Source of the DNA: Adineta ricciae
Taxonomy: Eukaryota; Rotifera; Eurotatoria; Adinetida; Adinetidae
Length of the DNA stretch: 64,000 nt
Direction of reading: 5' to 3'
Assembly: GCA_905250025.1 (NCBI GenBank)
Contig: CAJNOJ010000007.1
Location: forward strand, 682,001 to 746,000
The position numbers and the translations under genes were made by a program. Positions 49,145 through 62,751 of this stretch are shown here, one piece after another (within the stretch, counting starts at the first letter, position 1; every line of letters starts with the position of its first letter). The notes beneath the pieces were generated by a model. It did no database searches. It was not told the origin of the DNA and saw nothing but the letters and a program-made list of their open reading frames with translations.

Positions 49145-51900
49145 TTAATGAGATTGACCTGGCGCTGGTGCCGTTGCCGGTGGCGTTGGTTGAAATTGAT
49201 TGAGGTACGTATCTAATTTCAGTCGAAACATATTGGTGTATTCGATGTCTTTCGGTCTGAGACGTTTAGCTTCTTCAAACAATAAGCTTTCTAAACGGTC
49301 AGCCCAAGCATTCAAATCTGGTAAATGTTGACAGTCGGGTATGTTGAGAAATTCATGGAAGAATTCTTTCCAAATATCGTGTGTACGTTTCGAAAATTTC
49401 GCCTTTGTCGTCATACTTCCATCTTGTCGTTGTTCATCTTCACATACTGTCATGTAGTTAAGGAAAACAAGTACGTGAATTGAGTAGACCATGCCGAATA
49501 AATCATGCTAGGAAAGATAGAAAGAGAAGTTCATTGTTGAAATTTTACTCGATGCTGTTTTAATTACTTGAAAAATCCACGGACGATTGTGCAACATTTC
49601 CACACAGGCTAATTCTTTTTTGGGAACACAAGTTACAAATGCTGTACCATTATCGAATAATTTCAAATCAATTGAACGGTTGAAATCAATTAACATCAGT
49701 GACGGGATCGGACCACAGCTATCTTTTCTCGTTGAAAATGCTGTTGGGCTAGAAAATAGTTCAATTATGAAATGAATTCGTTCGGTCTAGTCTGAACATA
49801 CCAATGAAGTACCATGAAATTATCTGGCTTGACCTATTCATATAAAAGAGATTGAAAGAAATGATGCTACATTCGAAGTAACAAAGACAGCTTACATCGC
49901 AATGAATAATACGCAAACGGTGCATGTAATCAAAGATACGTAACATCTCAATTGAATAGTAAAGTTGATAGCACAACGGAACATATCGATCACGACTAAT
50001 ATGATAATTGGCAAAGTCCTACGAAATAAAAATTGATCGCAAAATCTTTTTTTTTATCTCTTTGAGATCTAACTAATCCAATGTACGTACGAGTAAAGTT
50101 TGAGGCGCACGTTGCATAAACATAACACTATAATCATTGTATTCGATAAGTCGATAGACAGTTGGAATTCGTTGATTCTTAAAAAGGAGAAATGGTAGAA
50201 AATAGTTACTGAAAAAAAAAGAATGACGCACGAGATCAAATTGCCCTGCTTTGCGTATCGTACGTCGTGCTAGTTCAGAAAGAATATAGAATTCCCACAC
50301 AGTTGATGGATGTTGAATCTAGACGAAATCAATAGCAGGATAAATCGGAAGTTTTACGAATAACTGCGAATACCTTGCAAGCATATGTCGTCTTCGGATC
50401 AGATGCTAATCGTGCAGTAATAACATATCCATAAGCACCTTCGCCTAATTTCTTTCCGAATTCATATGTTGTTCCACCTGAAAAATCATCGAGTTTATCT
50501 ACAGATGCATATTTTTATTGATGAACATACCCAATGTAACTTTTTCGACTTTTGTTCCTACTTTATTCTTTGCTAAGCCAGCTGGTAGATTCGTTTTTTC
50601 CACTGAATAGTTTTCCATCAATGCATAATTGACGCCTCGCTTTTCCAAGATCTGTCTTCGAATTTGGTCATCAAATGGATCACGTTCGTCGACGACGATA
50701 CAGGAAACATCAAGAAAGTTTTCATCCAAAGTGTCATTAACAGGTACATGAGATTGACGGCGAAGAACTTGATCAATTGTGAATATATTCATCAACGGTG
50801 GTACTATTGATCCACGTCGGATATTGCTTGGAACACAACTAACACGCTCGCCACCCATTAAACTCGTGTTCGACATATCCAGCATTCTAATCAGATTGAT
50901 TTGACAGTTTTTCCAAAAAAAAAAACGAAAACAATGTTTTCTTCTTTACTTACCGAGAATATTCCAGGTGAACTGCTTCACGACATTCTGGTAATAATTG
51001 ACAATCTGGATCGTCGTCAGTATCGAAACTTGGTTGTGCACGTATCGGCGATCGTTTTGTTTTTGGTTCGGCAGCCATCATAATCTCGAATGAGCTACGG
51101 GTTTGGGTCGTTCGTTTAGTAACAGTTGTTCGATTTTTAGGTTTAGCAGTTGATTGTTCTCTTGCATATTCTAAGATATGACCATACGTATGACTCGAAG
51201 GAAAAGACACTTGAACGTACCCTTTTGATCCCATTCTTGAAAACGGCTGGCAAACGAACTGAAGAAAAGAAAATCCGAATGATAAGGACTGTTTACATGA
51301 ACGAAATCTGAGCAAACCGGTAGGCTTCGTCGATTTCAGCACATTCATTAGCACTATGTATGAATTTTTTCGCTTCTTCATATATACCCCACGCGCCGGC
51401 CCAGTTTAATTCATGTTCTTCGATGTATTCGGCCCAATCAATCCATAATTGTGCATATTGCACTCCAATTTGTTTTCTGTAGAATAAGCCATACCACAAA
51501 CCTTTGTCAACGGACATATCCGGCTAAAAAGAAAAAGAAACTCAACGCCCAGCACATGACATCTACAATGAACTTACAATCAGAAGGCAAATTTTTGCAA
51601 AATCCTTATTCGTAATTTGTTCGGGATTGTTTTCGAATTTTTCCAAACATTTGACACAAATTGGATAGAGAATTTGATTATTAGATAACGTATTTTCGCC
51701 ATTGTTATCGTCCGGCAAGATATTTTGGACAGCGACCAAGAAACTATCAATGACAAAGCGAAGTTATAAACTGACTGTTGTTTCAGTGAAAAATGTTATA
51801 CGTACGGTAACCAAAGATCGGAAACTTCATTTGTACCATTGTACAATTTCAATCGTTTATCGAATTCATGTTGAAGTTGAGCAAGCGTTGGTTTTGTCAT
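49145..51900 (-). CDS. BUB1: BUB1-type mitotic spindle checkpoint kinase
   Basis: About ten exons from ATG 51900 to TAA 49145, roughly 650-700 residues. The N-terminal Mad3/BUB1 TPR region has DLWLPFLVAVQNILPDD, GLWYGLFYRKQIG, LWIDWAEYIEEHELNWAGAW and AIYEEA-like sequence (GIYEEAKKFI). A low-complexity middle part follows. The kinase domain has LGEGAYGYVITARL, YACK, STVWEFYILSEL, IIHCDVKPDNFM, LMLIDFNRSIDLKLF, CVEMLHNRPWIFQ and FFHEFLNIPDCQHLP, all aligning with BUB1 rather than other kinases. BUB1 recruits checkpoint and centromere proteins at kinetochores. HCD replaces the usual HRD (human BUB1 has HGD), and DFN stands at the DFG position. I see no clear KEN box in the visible exons. Much shorter than human BUB1 because the middle is reduced. 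Confidence 0.92.
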
Positions 51901-52317
51901 ATTTACAATAAAGACAGTGACTGCCCACAATCGATTCAATCACATAGACAGACAAGAGAGACAGCTCAATGAGCCAATTCTTTTCCCAGTCTTTGTTCGT
52001 AAGTAACAAGTCAAAGACTGTACATGTTCAGAAATATCTTGTAAATTGTTTTTTTCTTCATATCGAAAATATCCGCATTTTCGAGTTTTACAGCAATTTT
52101 CTCAAAGTTTCAAAGTGGTCAGTATTGACAGATGGCGCTAGTCAACGAACGAATGGTCAAACTGTTTGTTAAATTTCATCGGAACAAAGACGATTATGTC
52201 TGTTAACGAAATCATTTTTGTAAAACAGTGCTTTTTAATTTTTTACTCTCTTAGTTTCATGAACGAAAAGAAACGAATATAACTTATTCAAATATACAAT
52301 CTTTCCTTGAACATGTG
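51901..52317. other. Spacer upstream of BUB1
   Basis: 417 bp AT-rich; 3' flank of the CoA-transferase and upstream region of BUB1, both on the minus strand. No coding signal. Confidence 0.4.
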
Positions 52318-53877
52318 CTAGTACAAAGTTTTAAAACGCTTAAATGCAGCACGTTCTAATGCTTCACGATGATTTGGATGAGCTATTTCAATCAAAGCTT
52401 TTGCTCTCTGCTGACAATTTTTCCCAAATAAATTCGCCACACCATATTCCGTTACCACATAATGAACATGAGCACGTGTTGTCGTTACGGCAGCACCTTG
52501 TTTTAACTATGTCGAAAGAAGAAGTTCAATTTCCCATAGAAGTTTGATCGACTCGAAACTTACGGTATTGACAATTCGCGATACACCTTTGGATGTTTGT
52601 GACGGAATAGTGATGATCGGCTTTCCATGATAACTTAGTCCGGCACCGCGCATAAAGTCTAATTGTCCACCGACACCTGAATATTGCATTGTTCCTAACG
52701 AATCTGCACAGATTTGTCCAGTCAAATCGATTTCCAATGCAGAATTGATCGCGCACATTCGTGGATTGCGACGAATTTGAGCCGGATCATTTGTCATTGT
52801 AACATCCAAGGCAAGAATATTTGGATTATCATTAACGAAATCATACAGTTTTCTTGTTCCCAATATAAATGTACATGTTGTTTTACCTGGATGGAACGTC
52901 TTATACCGATTAGTAACCACGCCACTCTCTAATAATGGAATAACACCGTCGGATAACACTTCGGTCGCTATACTCAATTCTCTATGATGATTAAGACAGT
53001 CTAAGATAGAATTTGGAATGGGACCGATTCCTAATTGAACTAGAAAGAAATACGCAGCGTGTCAAGTTTTTCGTTCATTGCAGCTTACGTGTACTTTGAT
53101 CTTCGATTAATTCTGCTACTCTTCTGCCGATGGTTCTCTCAATCTGAGTTTGTCTTCTAAATTCATTCAATTCAATCAATGGTTCATCGTATTCAACGTA
53201 GGCATCAATTTTATCGATATGTATAAACGTATCACCATGCACGCGCGGCATATGACGATTGATTTGCGCAAAGACTTTTTTCGCATTTCTCACAGCTGCT
53301 CTCGTAGCTTCAACGGAAATACCAAGTGAACAATAGCCATGTCTATCGGGCGGCGAAACTTGAATCAAGGCAGCATCGAGTGGAAGAATATTTTCGTCGA
53401 ATAGTCGAGGCATTTCATTTAAGAATATTGGAATGTACGATGCCGCACCATTACCAATCGACGAGCGAACGAAAGATGAAGCAAAAAGACTATTGATGAA
53501 AAAACTGTCTTTTAATTCAGGATTGGTAAATGTATCATCCAGAGGATTAACGCTGATAATTTCCACTCGTTGTAGATCACCAGCACGATTAGCTAGTAGA
53601 CGGTTGAGATATCGTGGAGGACCACCACATCCTAATGATGATAATAACAACAAAAACTATCAAAGAATTCTATCTCATCAACGGAGAGATTCTCGAGAGA
53701 GACACAGACAAGTTCAATTCATAGTTCTACGAATCTTGATATCCCCAATTTAGGTCAAAAGTTAATATCATCTTGCAACGACTAGCTGGCATCGTTGAAT
53801 TTCTACGTACCATGCACAAACACACGTGTACCAGACCGAATAAGAGATAGAGCTTGATCAATGATCATTTTCGCCAT
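52318..53877 (-). CDS. Acetyl-CoA hydrolase / 4-hydroxybutyrate CoA-transferase family enzyme
   Basis: Four exons (53877-53811, 53631-53089, 53039-52564, 52506-52318) join in frame to 424 residues, the standard length of AbfT/Cat1-type CoA-transferases. Landmarks: GCGGPPRYLNRLL, LIQVSPPDRHGYCSLG, VQLGIG-like QLGIGPIPNSIL, EVLSDGVIPLLESG, the catalytic Glu in SALEIDLTGQICADS, GVGGQLDFMRGA, and the C-terminal TEYGVANLFGKN plus RAKALIEIAHP. The enzyme should move CoA between acetyl-CoA and a short acid such as 4-hydroxybutyrate or acetate. No clear mitochondrial presequence is visible. The family is mainly bacterial, with some invertebrate members, so a bacterial origin is possible; introns of about 50 nt, plus one of 179 nt, show it is a resident eukaryotic gene. 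Confidence 0.9.
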
Positions 53878-54499
53878 AGTAATGTTCTATCTCGGTACCT
53901 GGAGAATGAGAATGGCTTTTTTTAATAACAGAACATTTTCATTCGAATATGTAAAACTCGTACTTTTATCTTTGGAGTTCGAATACGAAAACTAATAATA
54001 AGAATAATAAGAAGATCCTAACCTTGACTAAAAGTTCGCGTGCATCTTGTTTTGATGAAACATAAAACGTATTAGTAAAAAATCGGTTTCTTTCTCGTTT
54101 CTTTTTTCTATTCCTTCCTTTCTGTTTATCTCTGCATTTTTTTTATTCTTCTTCGATATTCTACTTGTTTTACCTACGCATCACATTACATGAAATTCGT
54201 CTTCCTATTTGCTTTTGTCGTTCGTGTTTTTTCTTTTTTTTTCTTCATTCGGAGATTCAGTCGAGGCCAAATTGATAAGAACTCTCACACGCGACGAATA
54301 AAGCTGTCTACCGACTGATCTTTCCAGTATCGACTTCCTGAAAGGTTAATCACTTTTAGTAATATTAAGAACTTCATTCACATCACAGTATATAATAGAT
54401 TTTTCAAAATTTAACCAAAACGAAACAGATATAATAAACATACATGTATGTATATATGCACACTCGAACAGATGAAAAAGAAAACGAAAATGTTCGTCG
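53878..54499. other. Spacer between MEIS 3' end and CoA-transferase start
   Basis: 622 bp with T-rich runs (about 54095-54240). It must hold the MEIS 3' UTR and any promoter of the CoA-transferase. No gene seen. Confidence 0.4.
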
Positions 54500-57136
54500 C
54501 TATTCTCCACTTTCTTGTCCACGGTAAGGCGACGAAGATGAGGGAGATATTCCATGTGGTAGCGATGCAGAATTCGTGCCAACCGCAGTGACTGCAGCGG
54601 CAGCAGCAGCGAAAAATGAGTTCGGATGCATCGATGGACACGCAGAGTACGAAGGTGGTGGCGGCGGACAGTATACGGATGAAGCAGCCATTTCATCATA
54701 AAGATCTACAAAAAAGATGAACACTCAGATGAAACAAGCAAAAGTTCATTGTGCATACTTGGTTGAAAACCGTATGGTGTTCGATTTGGATCAAACGTAT
54801 GATAAGGATTTGTCGTCATCATGTCATTATAATCCGATCCCATTACTAAAAGGTAAGGTTTAAATCGATTATATTGAACTAATTTGAACACTGTATGAAT
54901 CATTAGATTAAACACGACACTACACGAATTTCTCTTCGAGAGAACGATAAACTAACAGGACAACTCAAACGGATGAAGAACTCATGCTTGTTTTGGTTCT
55001 ATTCAATTGATTTCAAAAGATGGACCATGCATGACATGCGAGAAAACTTTCTTCAACCTTCTAACGAACCTTTATGCGTAATTGCTATAGGAAAAGAAAA
55101 GTCCGCTTCATGACAGAGAAAACAGTTCATTGCTTGAATATCTGATCTTACCAGCTCGATTGGATTGATCAATCATTGGCTGGACGATTCTTCGGCGAGC
55201 ATTAATAAACCTAAAGAAAAGTAAATGATATTTTACTGGAAATAGCTAAAACAGCTGCATTGATTCTTTTATCGTAATCCGTCAAACAGACGTTTCTACC
55301 TGTCAACACTATGTTTACAACATCGAAGAACAAAAAAAAAGAAAATGATTAATGACTGTCAGCATCATCTCCTTGTGAGAAGAAGAAGAAGAAGAAGAAT
55401 CCTAATGACCGTTGTGGATGCATGTATACAGATCAAGCACAGCTGCATGATTGAAAAAGAAAATTTCCGCAGCGTTAACTGTTTTTAACACGGATCGTCG
55501 CGAACAATTGATGAGATGGAACGGAACTGTGTGAATTGATTAACCCAAACGATTACGACACTTCCATCTCATCGATCGACGAGCAAGTTAAGGATTATTG
55601 AAGCACAACGGTGTAAAAAAATGTTCGAACGTACCAATTATTCACTTGTAGAATGTTTAAATTCGTTTCTCGAGCGAGAATTTTCTTTTGTTCCTCGGAT
55701 GGATACGGATGCTAAACAAAAGAAGCAAAATGTTCATTGATGGTTAAGTCAAAATTATCTATCATTTCGATCGATCTTACATTAAGGTGTTGAAATAACC
55801 AAGCACGCATCAATGATGTTGCTGCTTTGGGAAAAATGCCTCGTTTTTTTTGTCGACGTTTGTTATTATCATCGTTTTCTTCATAATAATCACCTTCGAT
55901 TGAACTTTCAAAATTCTCACTACTTTTATCTGTTTCATCAATTGATTGATGAGAATATTGAATTGCTGTTGGCGTTGCTGTTGCTGTTGATGATGATGAC
56001 GATGATGATGATGTCATATAATTGTTAGGTGGATGAACCGATGATAGAAATTGTGGTTGGTGAGGATGGTGAACAGGACTTCGTGAATCGGACGAATCCG
56101 AGTTGGATTTTATTGTTTGATTATGATCGTTTGTTGATGTTTGAGACAATGGACGCACCTGATTCAAGTTTAGAGATTAGATTTATCTATGATTAACATC
56201 TCTTCTTTCGCGAACGAAATCATCGAACCGCAACTAGATATGATTTAATCGAATCCTTAGGTTTATCATTCTTTCCAATCAATAATGAAGGTTGCGACAC
56301 ACTTTTCTCTCATGATCATTATGACAAAAACACATTCTTACCGGTTTTATATCTTGATCATAATCATGATTACTCATTTCACTTTGTTCATCTTCCGATT
56401 TCGAAAAACTTAAATCTCGATCATCCATTATGATGTCCCTGGAAAAGAAGGCGCAAAATATTATTCTTGCTGACCATAGCGAAGAAACTCACATTGGCAT
56501 TTTGCCTTTCAATAAATGAATATACCGATGGCAAAAGTTATCGCATAATTCATGGACTTTTTCCAATTCTAGCAAGTGAAATCTTAGAACTTGAATTGCT
56601 TGAACCATCTAAAACAGAGTATATCTCTCTAGTTTATGCAAAATTATCAATATTTAGCATACTAGATTATCAACTTCTGCATTCGACGTATGACATGGTA
56701 GATGATCATTGGTTAACTAAACAGATAGGATAGATAAGAATATCTGTTCGAAGACGAAATTCAAATTTTACTTGTTTGGTGAATTCCATCAGATCTTCAT
56801 TGAATGATGTCAATGAACAAGCATAATTCGGATTATTTGCATCTCGTGATGAGTTTGTTGCCAGTTCACATTTATCAAATATAATCGCCAAAAGTGGAAA
56901 GAGTGGATGACTAGAATAGAAATTGAATGCATTCAGTGAATTTCATCTAAATTCGTCTTCTCATACTTATATATAAGATCTTTATCCAGTTTGGTCAAAT
57001 CCGTATTGTTCGTTGTTATTGCCGCCGATGATGTTGTTGTAGTTGATGGCTGTAATAACGTTGACTGTGAAGGATTATATTGTTGATAGTAAAAATTTGC
57101 TGTATTTGTCGTCATGATATGATCAAACGAGGACAT
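54500..57136 (-). CDS. MEIS: MEIS/homothorax TALE homeodomain transcription factor
   Basis: Several exons from ATG 57136 to TAG 54500, about 450 residues. The N-terminal MEIS/PKNOX domain reads [20 protein letters not shown] and [14 protein letters not shown] Ser/His-rich linker with an acidic patch (DYYEENDD) follows. The TALE homeodomain is spread over exons: [46 protein letters not shown], then [20 protein letters not shown], which is the MEIS consensus with the three-residue loop extension. The C-terminus contains MGSDYNDM and an Ala/Pro/Ser-rich part. MEIS proteins bind DNA with PBX/extradenticle and Hox partners and are kept nuclear by PBX binding. The acceptor-like cattttag lies about 15 nt before the ATG. 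Inner exon ends were not all fixed. Confidence 0.93.
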
Positions 57137-58562
57137 ATGACAATTCTATCTAAAATGAAACAACAACAACTCGAAAATTTTAATCGATCTTGACATATGC
57201 ACACGTGAAATTTGAGTTCTCTCTAAATATAGGGTTATTTCAACGAAGATATATGTGTGGATGTACACGCCTGGCGCATATCATCTACGAACGTCAATTA
57301 TACTCATCAATCATAATGCAAGCTCGTCATACATTCGTACGATGGGGAAAAGAAGAATTAGCGTCTCGAATAGAGAGCGCGTCTTTGCTTCTTCTCATTT
57401 AGGTTATCTTTTGTTTATCGTTTTTTCTCTTTCACAAAAAAAATAGAATGGCCAGATAGGAAAAGAGAAGGGGGGAGAGATGCAGTGATATTGGCTATTC
57501 TATATGTTGATACTCGTCGATGATTGGAAGATATCTTTTATTATATGTCGATGAAGGAGCTAATTTCTTTTTTTCTTCTCTCCTGCTGTGTATCGTCTTC
57601 TCGCATTGTTGAGACAATCTTTTCCGGTTATGAGAAAAACAAAATGTTCTTAACATATGTATGGAAATAAACAAGAAAGAAAATGAAGATGATGAGATCG
57701 ACAATTTTCATCCGATGAGTTTTATGATGGAAGAAGGCATCGATTTGAAATGAGACAAATTGATCATTTTTACGATATTGAAACAAAACGGAAATGTATG
57801 ATGTATGCAGTCGTTCGACTCAATAGGCATTAGATCATTTCAATGATGTTTTATTCGCTTTTCTAGTGTTTATTTTGTATAAACACTTGAGTGTATTAAT
57901 GTACGATTTATCGATGGATATTAGTTATAGTTTCAATTATCTTTGTTTATATAACAGTAGTAATAATGTACGCAAGACATATATTTCTACTTCCGGAGTA
58001 TTATTATCGTTGATTTAGGTCGACACTGTCTGTATTACATCGATTATTAGCAATTAGAGATAGCTCTGTTCGAAGACAGTTTTTTTTACACTTGTTGACA
58101 TGGATTTTAATACTATCTTCGTTCGTATTATCTCAATAAGAGTTACTGTTGAGAGAAATGTTAACCTCAGCGCAGTGTTCTGTGATAATCTTCTTACAAA
58201 AAATTATTCCTATCAAACATTCTCTGTCAAGTAGAACTGAATCAGAAAATAAAGTTTTATTCGAGACCTGTCCTCAACGATATAGGAGACTGGCGAATAG
58301 GTTTTTCTATACGAGTAGTGCCGGTCGTCGGATCATTGGTTTCGACAGCAGGCGACATCTGATCGGATAATGGAGTACATCTTGAAAGAAATAATTGAAA
58401 ATCAAATGTGTAAGTGTTAAGATATAATTAATAATAACTATAATTGCTACTTTGATTCATTGTGATACCACTGGTAACGTTGACAACAGAATAGTAAATG
58501 AGCTGCTGAGGAAGTTTTGTCAATAACAAAAAAAATTTAGTGATTGATTAGACAGTTTTAGT
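57137..58562. other. Intergenic, divergent promoters of MEIS and PPP1R36-like genes
   Basis: About 1.4 kb between start codons facing away from each other. AT-rich with no recognised exon. Open frames up to about 70 codons have no family-like content. Confidence 0.4.
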
Positions 58563-60487
58563 ATGGAAGTAAGGAGTGGCTGATATGACGATGTTTTCTC
58601 TACTTCAGTTTTTAATTTTTAGTCGCTACTGAAGTTTCCGAATCTTCAATCTCCTTGGCATTGGGATGAACAGACAAATGAATTAGCATGTGACAAAAGT
58701 CCCAGTGACGACAAAACTGACAGAAATTCTGAAACGGTTTCGGAAAGAATTGATCTTTGGAATATACCACCAGGAAAACGTCCGCCTGCTTACAGAAAGC
58801 GTCCGCTCGAAGTATCAAAAGATAAGAAAGTTGTTGCGATTGGGGATATTGTTCGTAAGTGATCAATTAGGTAATATATCATTGACAGTCAATTCTCGTA
58901 TGCGCAGATGTTGCCTTGAATATGGTCAGCGATACCTATTTCGTTCCCGAACGATTTGCATGTTTCGTTCGGCGACCAGAACTGGAAGATTTCTTTTTAC
59001 ATTTAATCAATTATTTCTATTGGTATTTTGAATATATTGATTCACAAGTTACGACGAATGCACTCTGTGTGTAAGTAGCATGGAAAGAAGCTTTGATCTA
59101 TAGTGTGAAATGCTTATTTTTGATTTACAGAGAACTAAATCGCGAAGAGAGAGATCGAATTGCTAATGCCAAAGGTCATCTTGATACCGCTCTTCTATTT
59201 GTTGCTCAGAAATATAGTAATATCGTGCTTGGTACGGGTTTAAAACAATTTCACCATTTCTATTGGATCGAAGGATATGATGATACTGATCCATTATCGA
59301 AAAAACGAGAAATTATTCCGTACACTGGCCGTGTTTCACGAACATTAATCGATCGTGGTTATGCAGAAGTAGGTTATTTGAAATGAAATCTTAGTTAACT
59401 ATGTTTGACATTAGTTATTGATGATTTTTTCAACGTTTGTCGTATGGATTACTTACGAACGGAAATATTTTGAAGGAATACAAACGGAAATCGGCAGGTA
59501 AGCGTGGAATATGTCTACGACAAAAGAGCATCATTTTCTTTTTTGATCTTCATATTAGAATTATTCGTACAAGTTCCTTTCCAAATCCAGCCTATTCTAG
59601 TGTGTATTCTCATCTTTCGATGGAATTCTATGATAGTCTTTCATTATTTATATAGCTACTCAAGTTCGAACGCGTTCGACCCGTAAAACAGCAAACGATT
59701 CTGCTGGTGGTGGAAATAGTGATAATTCGTCGAATAGTGACAGAAAGAGCATTGCATCCACTGGTAAACTAATTCGATTACAGAAGACTATAGCTTGTGC
59801 GGATGTGAATAAATACAACAAATCAAGTAAACCAATGAATATGAAGTACTTTTCTTTGAAAAAAACCAGTCATTTGCTTTCTTACAGGTGATTCTAATAG
59901 ACACGGACAGTCATTTCGACAATTATTGAAGTCAGTTAAAATCTTTGTTTGAAAATTAAAGAAGTTCTCTTGTAGTCAACGATCACCAGTGCTAGTTACT
60001 TTATTGCCAACATCACGAGATCAAAGTGCAGAATTATTTTCCCGCCGAAATTTGAAAGATAATTCGTATGTGTGACTATACCTCTTTTCTTCAACGTATA
60101 AGAAATCTTCATAGATCTTCGACGAAAGCAAAAGTCATTTCTGAAGATGAATTTCAAGTTTTACACGAGTAAGATTATTTCGAACGATCGAAACTTTTTC
60201 ATCAGCTATTGAATAATCGTCACAGAGTCGGTGTTCTTGGTCAACCTATCGATACATTGACGCTAATTGTAAGTGATGAAACATCAGATGCTAATGCACC
60301 AGCTTCTCAAGTACCAGCAGCACAACACATTGATATGAAGTAAGAAAGAGATTCGCAGCTAGCAATCAAATTACATTCTTTTATCTTGTCTTTAGTCGAG
60401 CAAGTATCGACGCGGATAGTGGTATGTCATGATTGATTACAATGAATAATGTATAGCTTGTTTTTCTATTTAGAAGTCGAGAAATAG
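58563..60487 (+). CDS. PPP1R36: Protein phosphatase 1 regulatory subunit 36-like protein
   Basis: About ten or more short exons; the first coding exon is only ATG GAA (58563-58568), followed by 58623-58854, 58908-59070, 59131-59368, 59415-59497, 59559-59599, 59656-59763 and more, ending at the TAG at 60485. Similarity to human PPP1R36 is patchy but ordered: SPWHWDE near the start, VSDTYFVPERFACFVRRPEL with LINYFYWYFEY, ANAKGHLDTALLFVAQKYSN, FSTFVVWITYERKYFEGI, RSPVLVTLLPTSRDQSAELF and VGVLGQPIDTL. In mammals the protein binds PP1 and is linked to autophagy and spermatogenesis; the role here is unknown. An acceptor-like gttttag ends just before the ATG. The protein is probably near 400 residues; inner exons after 59763 are less certain. 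Confidence 0.7.
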
Positions 60488-61713
60488 TCTCAACAACGAT
60501 TAGAGAATCTCTACCGAACTATTTTTTTAAACATTCCCATGTGAATTTATATACTTGTTTAGCAATAAGACATCAATATTTATTATTTCTTTTCTACGAT
60601 TGAAATGCAAAGCGCATCATCAGAAGTTGTTGAAAGTACTTCGAAGTAGTTCAATGAATCGATCGATTGTTGAAGAATTCAGCAGGTTGATTCGACCTTT
60701 AATCTGCCCATAGGTCTCCAACAATGCCTTCTGTTTTAATAAATATGTTGACAGTAATTAGCATGAAGTCATAAGAAGCACGCTCTCTTCTCATCAATAA
60801 AAGCCCTGAAGTACCTTTTTATTTCCGTTGGATAAATATACGTTCCACAAAAGAACAATAAATATTCTCTTTTCTTTTCTTTTCTAACACTATATACTTG
60901 TGTCTGATTCCGTTCTCCTTATCAGTCATGCTTCTGCTAAGACATAGTACGCATATTTATTCTGGAAGATTCAAGTATCTTATTCTATTGATTAATCTCT
61001 ATGGCATCGATGGAATTGAAACAATAGTGTACTAGTCGACCTAATTGTGTCAGTGTTTGTGATGTGTCAACTGGTTTTCTTGTCTTTATCGACGAAGAAT
61101 AGAAAGATGATGCGATGCATATTAAAAGGTTTAAAGATGACAGGACATTGTTGATACTCTTCGACATTTGCCATACTTAATTGTTATGTTGTACTCGATA
61201 TCTGATAAATTAGAGCATGAAAAACACCTATATTAAACATATGATCTCGTTATTGGATTGAATCGTATTTCAGAAGCACTTATTGATGCGTCTTTCATTT
61301 ATCTGTCGGAGTATTGGACAGAAACCAAATATAAGAAGATTGAATTAAGTTCAGACAAAGAAAGAAGCTCGCATAGTTTTGATGGACTCGAAGTTCTTGT
61401 GTTTCTTCTATTTAACGAGAACAAAAGAAAATGTTTCCCTCTCCGTTCGTCGAATAATAACACGTCGTTGCTGTATGTAAGGGGCGTTCTTTCCAATATG
61501 GCACTATGAAACTAAATATGCAGCGAGGAGAGGGAGAGAGAGAGAGAGAAAAATAGAAAATGGGAGAATAAAAGAAAGGGGCATATAAACGAAGAGTGAT
61601 TTATATCTTGTTTCTTTTACTATTTTTCATCCTTTGCAAATACTGGTATGTTCGAACGAAAATCTCGTTAGGTACAAGTCTCCGTTGTTTTCTTCCTTAG
61701 ATTGCAATTCAAA
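60488..61713. other. Intergenic, no gene recognised
   Basis: About 1.2 kb, AT-rich, with a GA-rich run near 61525-61550. No exon with family similarity. The end holds the upstream region of the calcium sensor gene. Confidence 0.4.
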
Positions 61714-62751
61714 ATGGGTAACAAACATTCGAACAAAACTGATCCGTAAATTTCGAAAGATAATATTTAATATATAAATGCATTTTGTGAATGCATTCTA
61801 GTACAATTCTTACACCAAAAGTGATTCAAATGCTCAAAGCCAATACAGACTTTACTGAAGAACAAATTCGTGACTGGCATGCTGGTTTCATACGAGATTG
61901 GTAATTTGAATTTTCTTTTTTTTATGGATATTCTCTAACGAGCGTTCTTGTTGAAGCCCAAATGGAAAACTCTCGAAAGATCGGTTCGTTTCAGTCTATG
62001 AACAGTTCTATCCTGGTGGCAAAGCTAAAGATTTTTGCAAATATGCATTTGCAACATTTGATCGTGATAATAACGGAACAAGTGGGCAATTATTACTAAA
62101 AGAAAAACAATCTTTCTATTTCTCATTTTCGTTCTTTATATAGTCGATTTCACTGAATTCATGCTTGCAATTGCGCTGACACAGTCAGGTGATCTCGATG
62201 AACGTCTTGCTTTAGCATTTGAAATGTACGATTACAATAACAATGGAACAAGTAAATTGAGAATAATTGTGCGAAAAACGAATGTTTTATTCTCCTTGAT
62301 TTTAGTCGATACCAATGAAATGGCCAAAGTTATTGCTGTAAGTGAAACGAATGACGTTAGAGGAGATGAACAGTTTAATTATCTGTTTTTGTCAGGCGAT
62401 GTATGATCTTATTGGTGAAACTGATCGCAAAGGTAAGATTAAAGGAGAAAATTTTGAAATGAGAAGAAGTCGAATATTCGAATTGTAGGTGATCAGGATC
62501 CAAAACATCGTGCAGAAGAAATCATTCGTATTTGTGATGTCACCGGTAACAAGAAGTTGACAAAGGAAGAAGTAAGTCAATCCGAAAGCCGTTCGGTCTC
62601 GTGCAAGTAAATTTTGTTTTTCTTCATAGTTCATTGCTGGATGCAAAAACGATCCAGTGAGTTGAAATCATACATTAACAAAAATAAATTATAGTTGATT
62701 TTTAAACGTTTCTATTAGGTTATTCGTCGTTTACTTGTCCCGAATGCTTAA
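61714..62751 (+). CDS. Neuronal calcium sensor (frequenin/hippocalcin family)
   Basis: Nine exons (61714-61745, 61802-61900, 61957-62081, 62144-62251, 62306-62337, 62396-62432, 62489-62571, 62630-62656, 62719-62751) join in frame to 191 residues; NCS-1 has 190. MGNKHS at the start is a good N-myristoylation signal. EF-hand 1 is inactive, with the CPNGKL motif typical of the family; EF-hand 2 is DRDNNGTIDFTE, EF-hand 3 DYNNNGTIDTNE, and EF-hand 4 is weak (DVTGNKKLTKEE). VIQMLKANTDFTEEQIRDWH and SVYEQFYPGG match NCS proteins. It should act as a calcium-dependent membrane-associated switch. The acceptor ttccttag lies 13 nt before the ATG. Confidence 0.92.
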
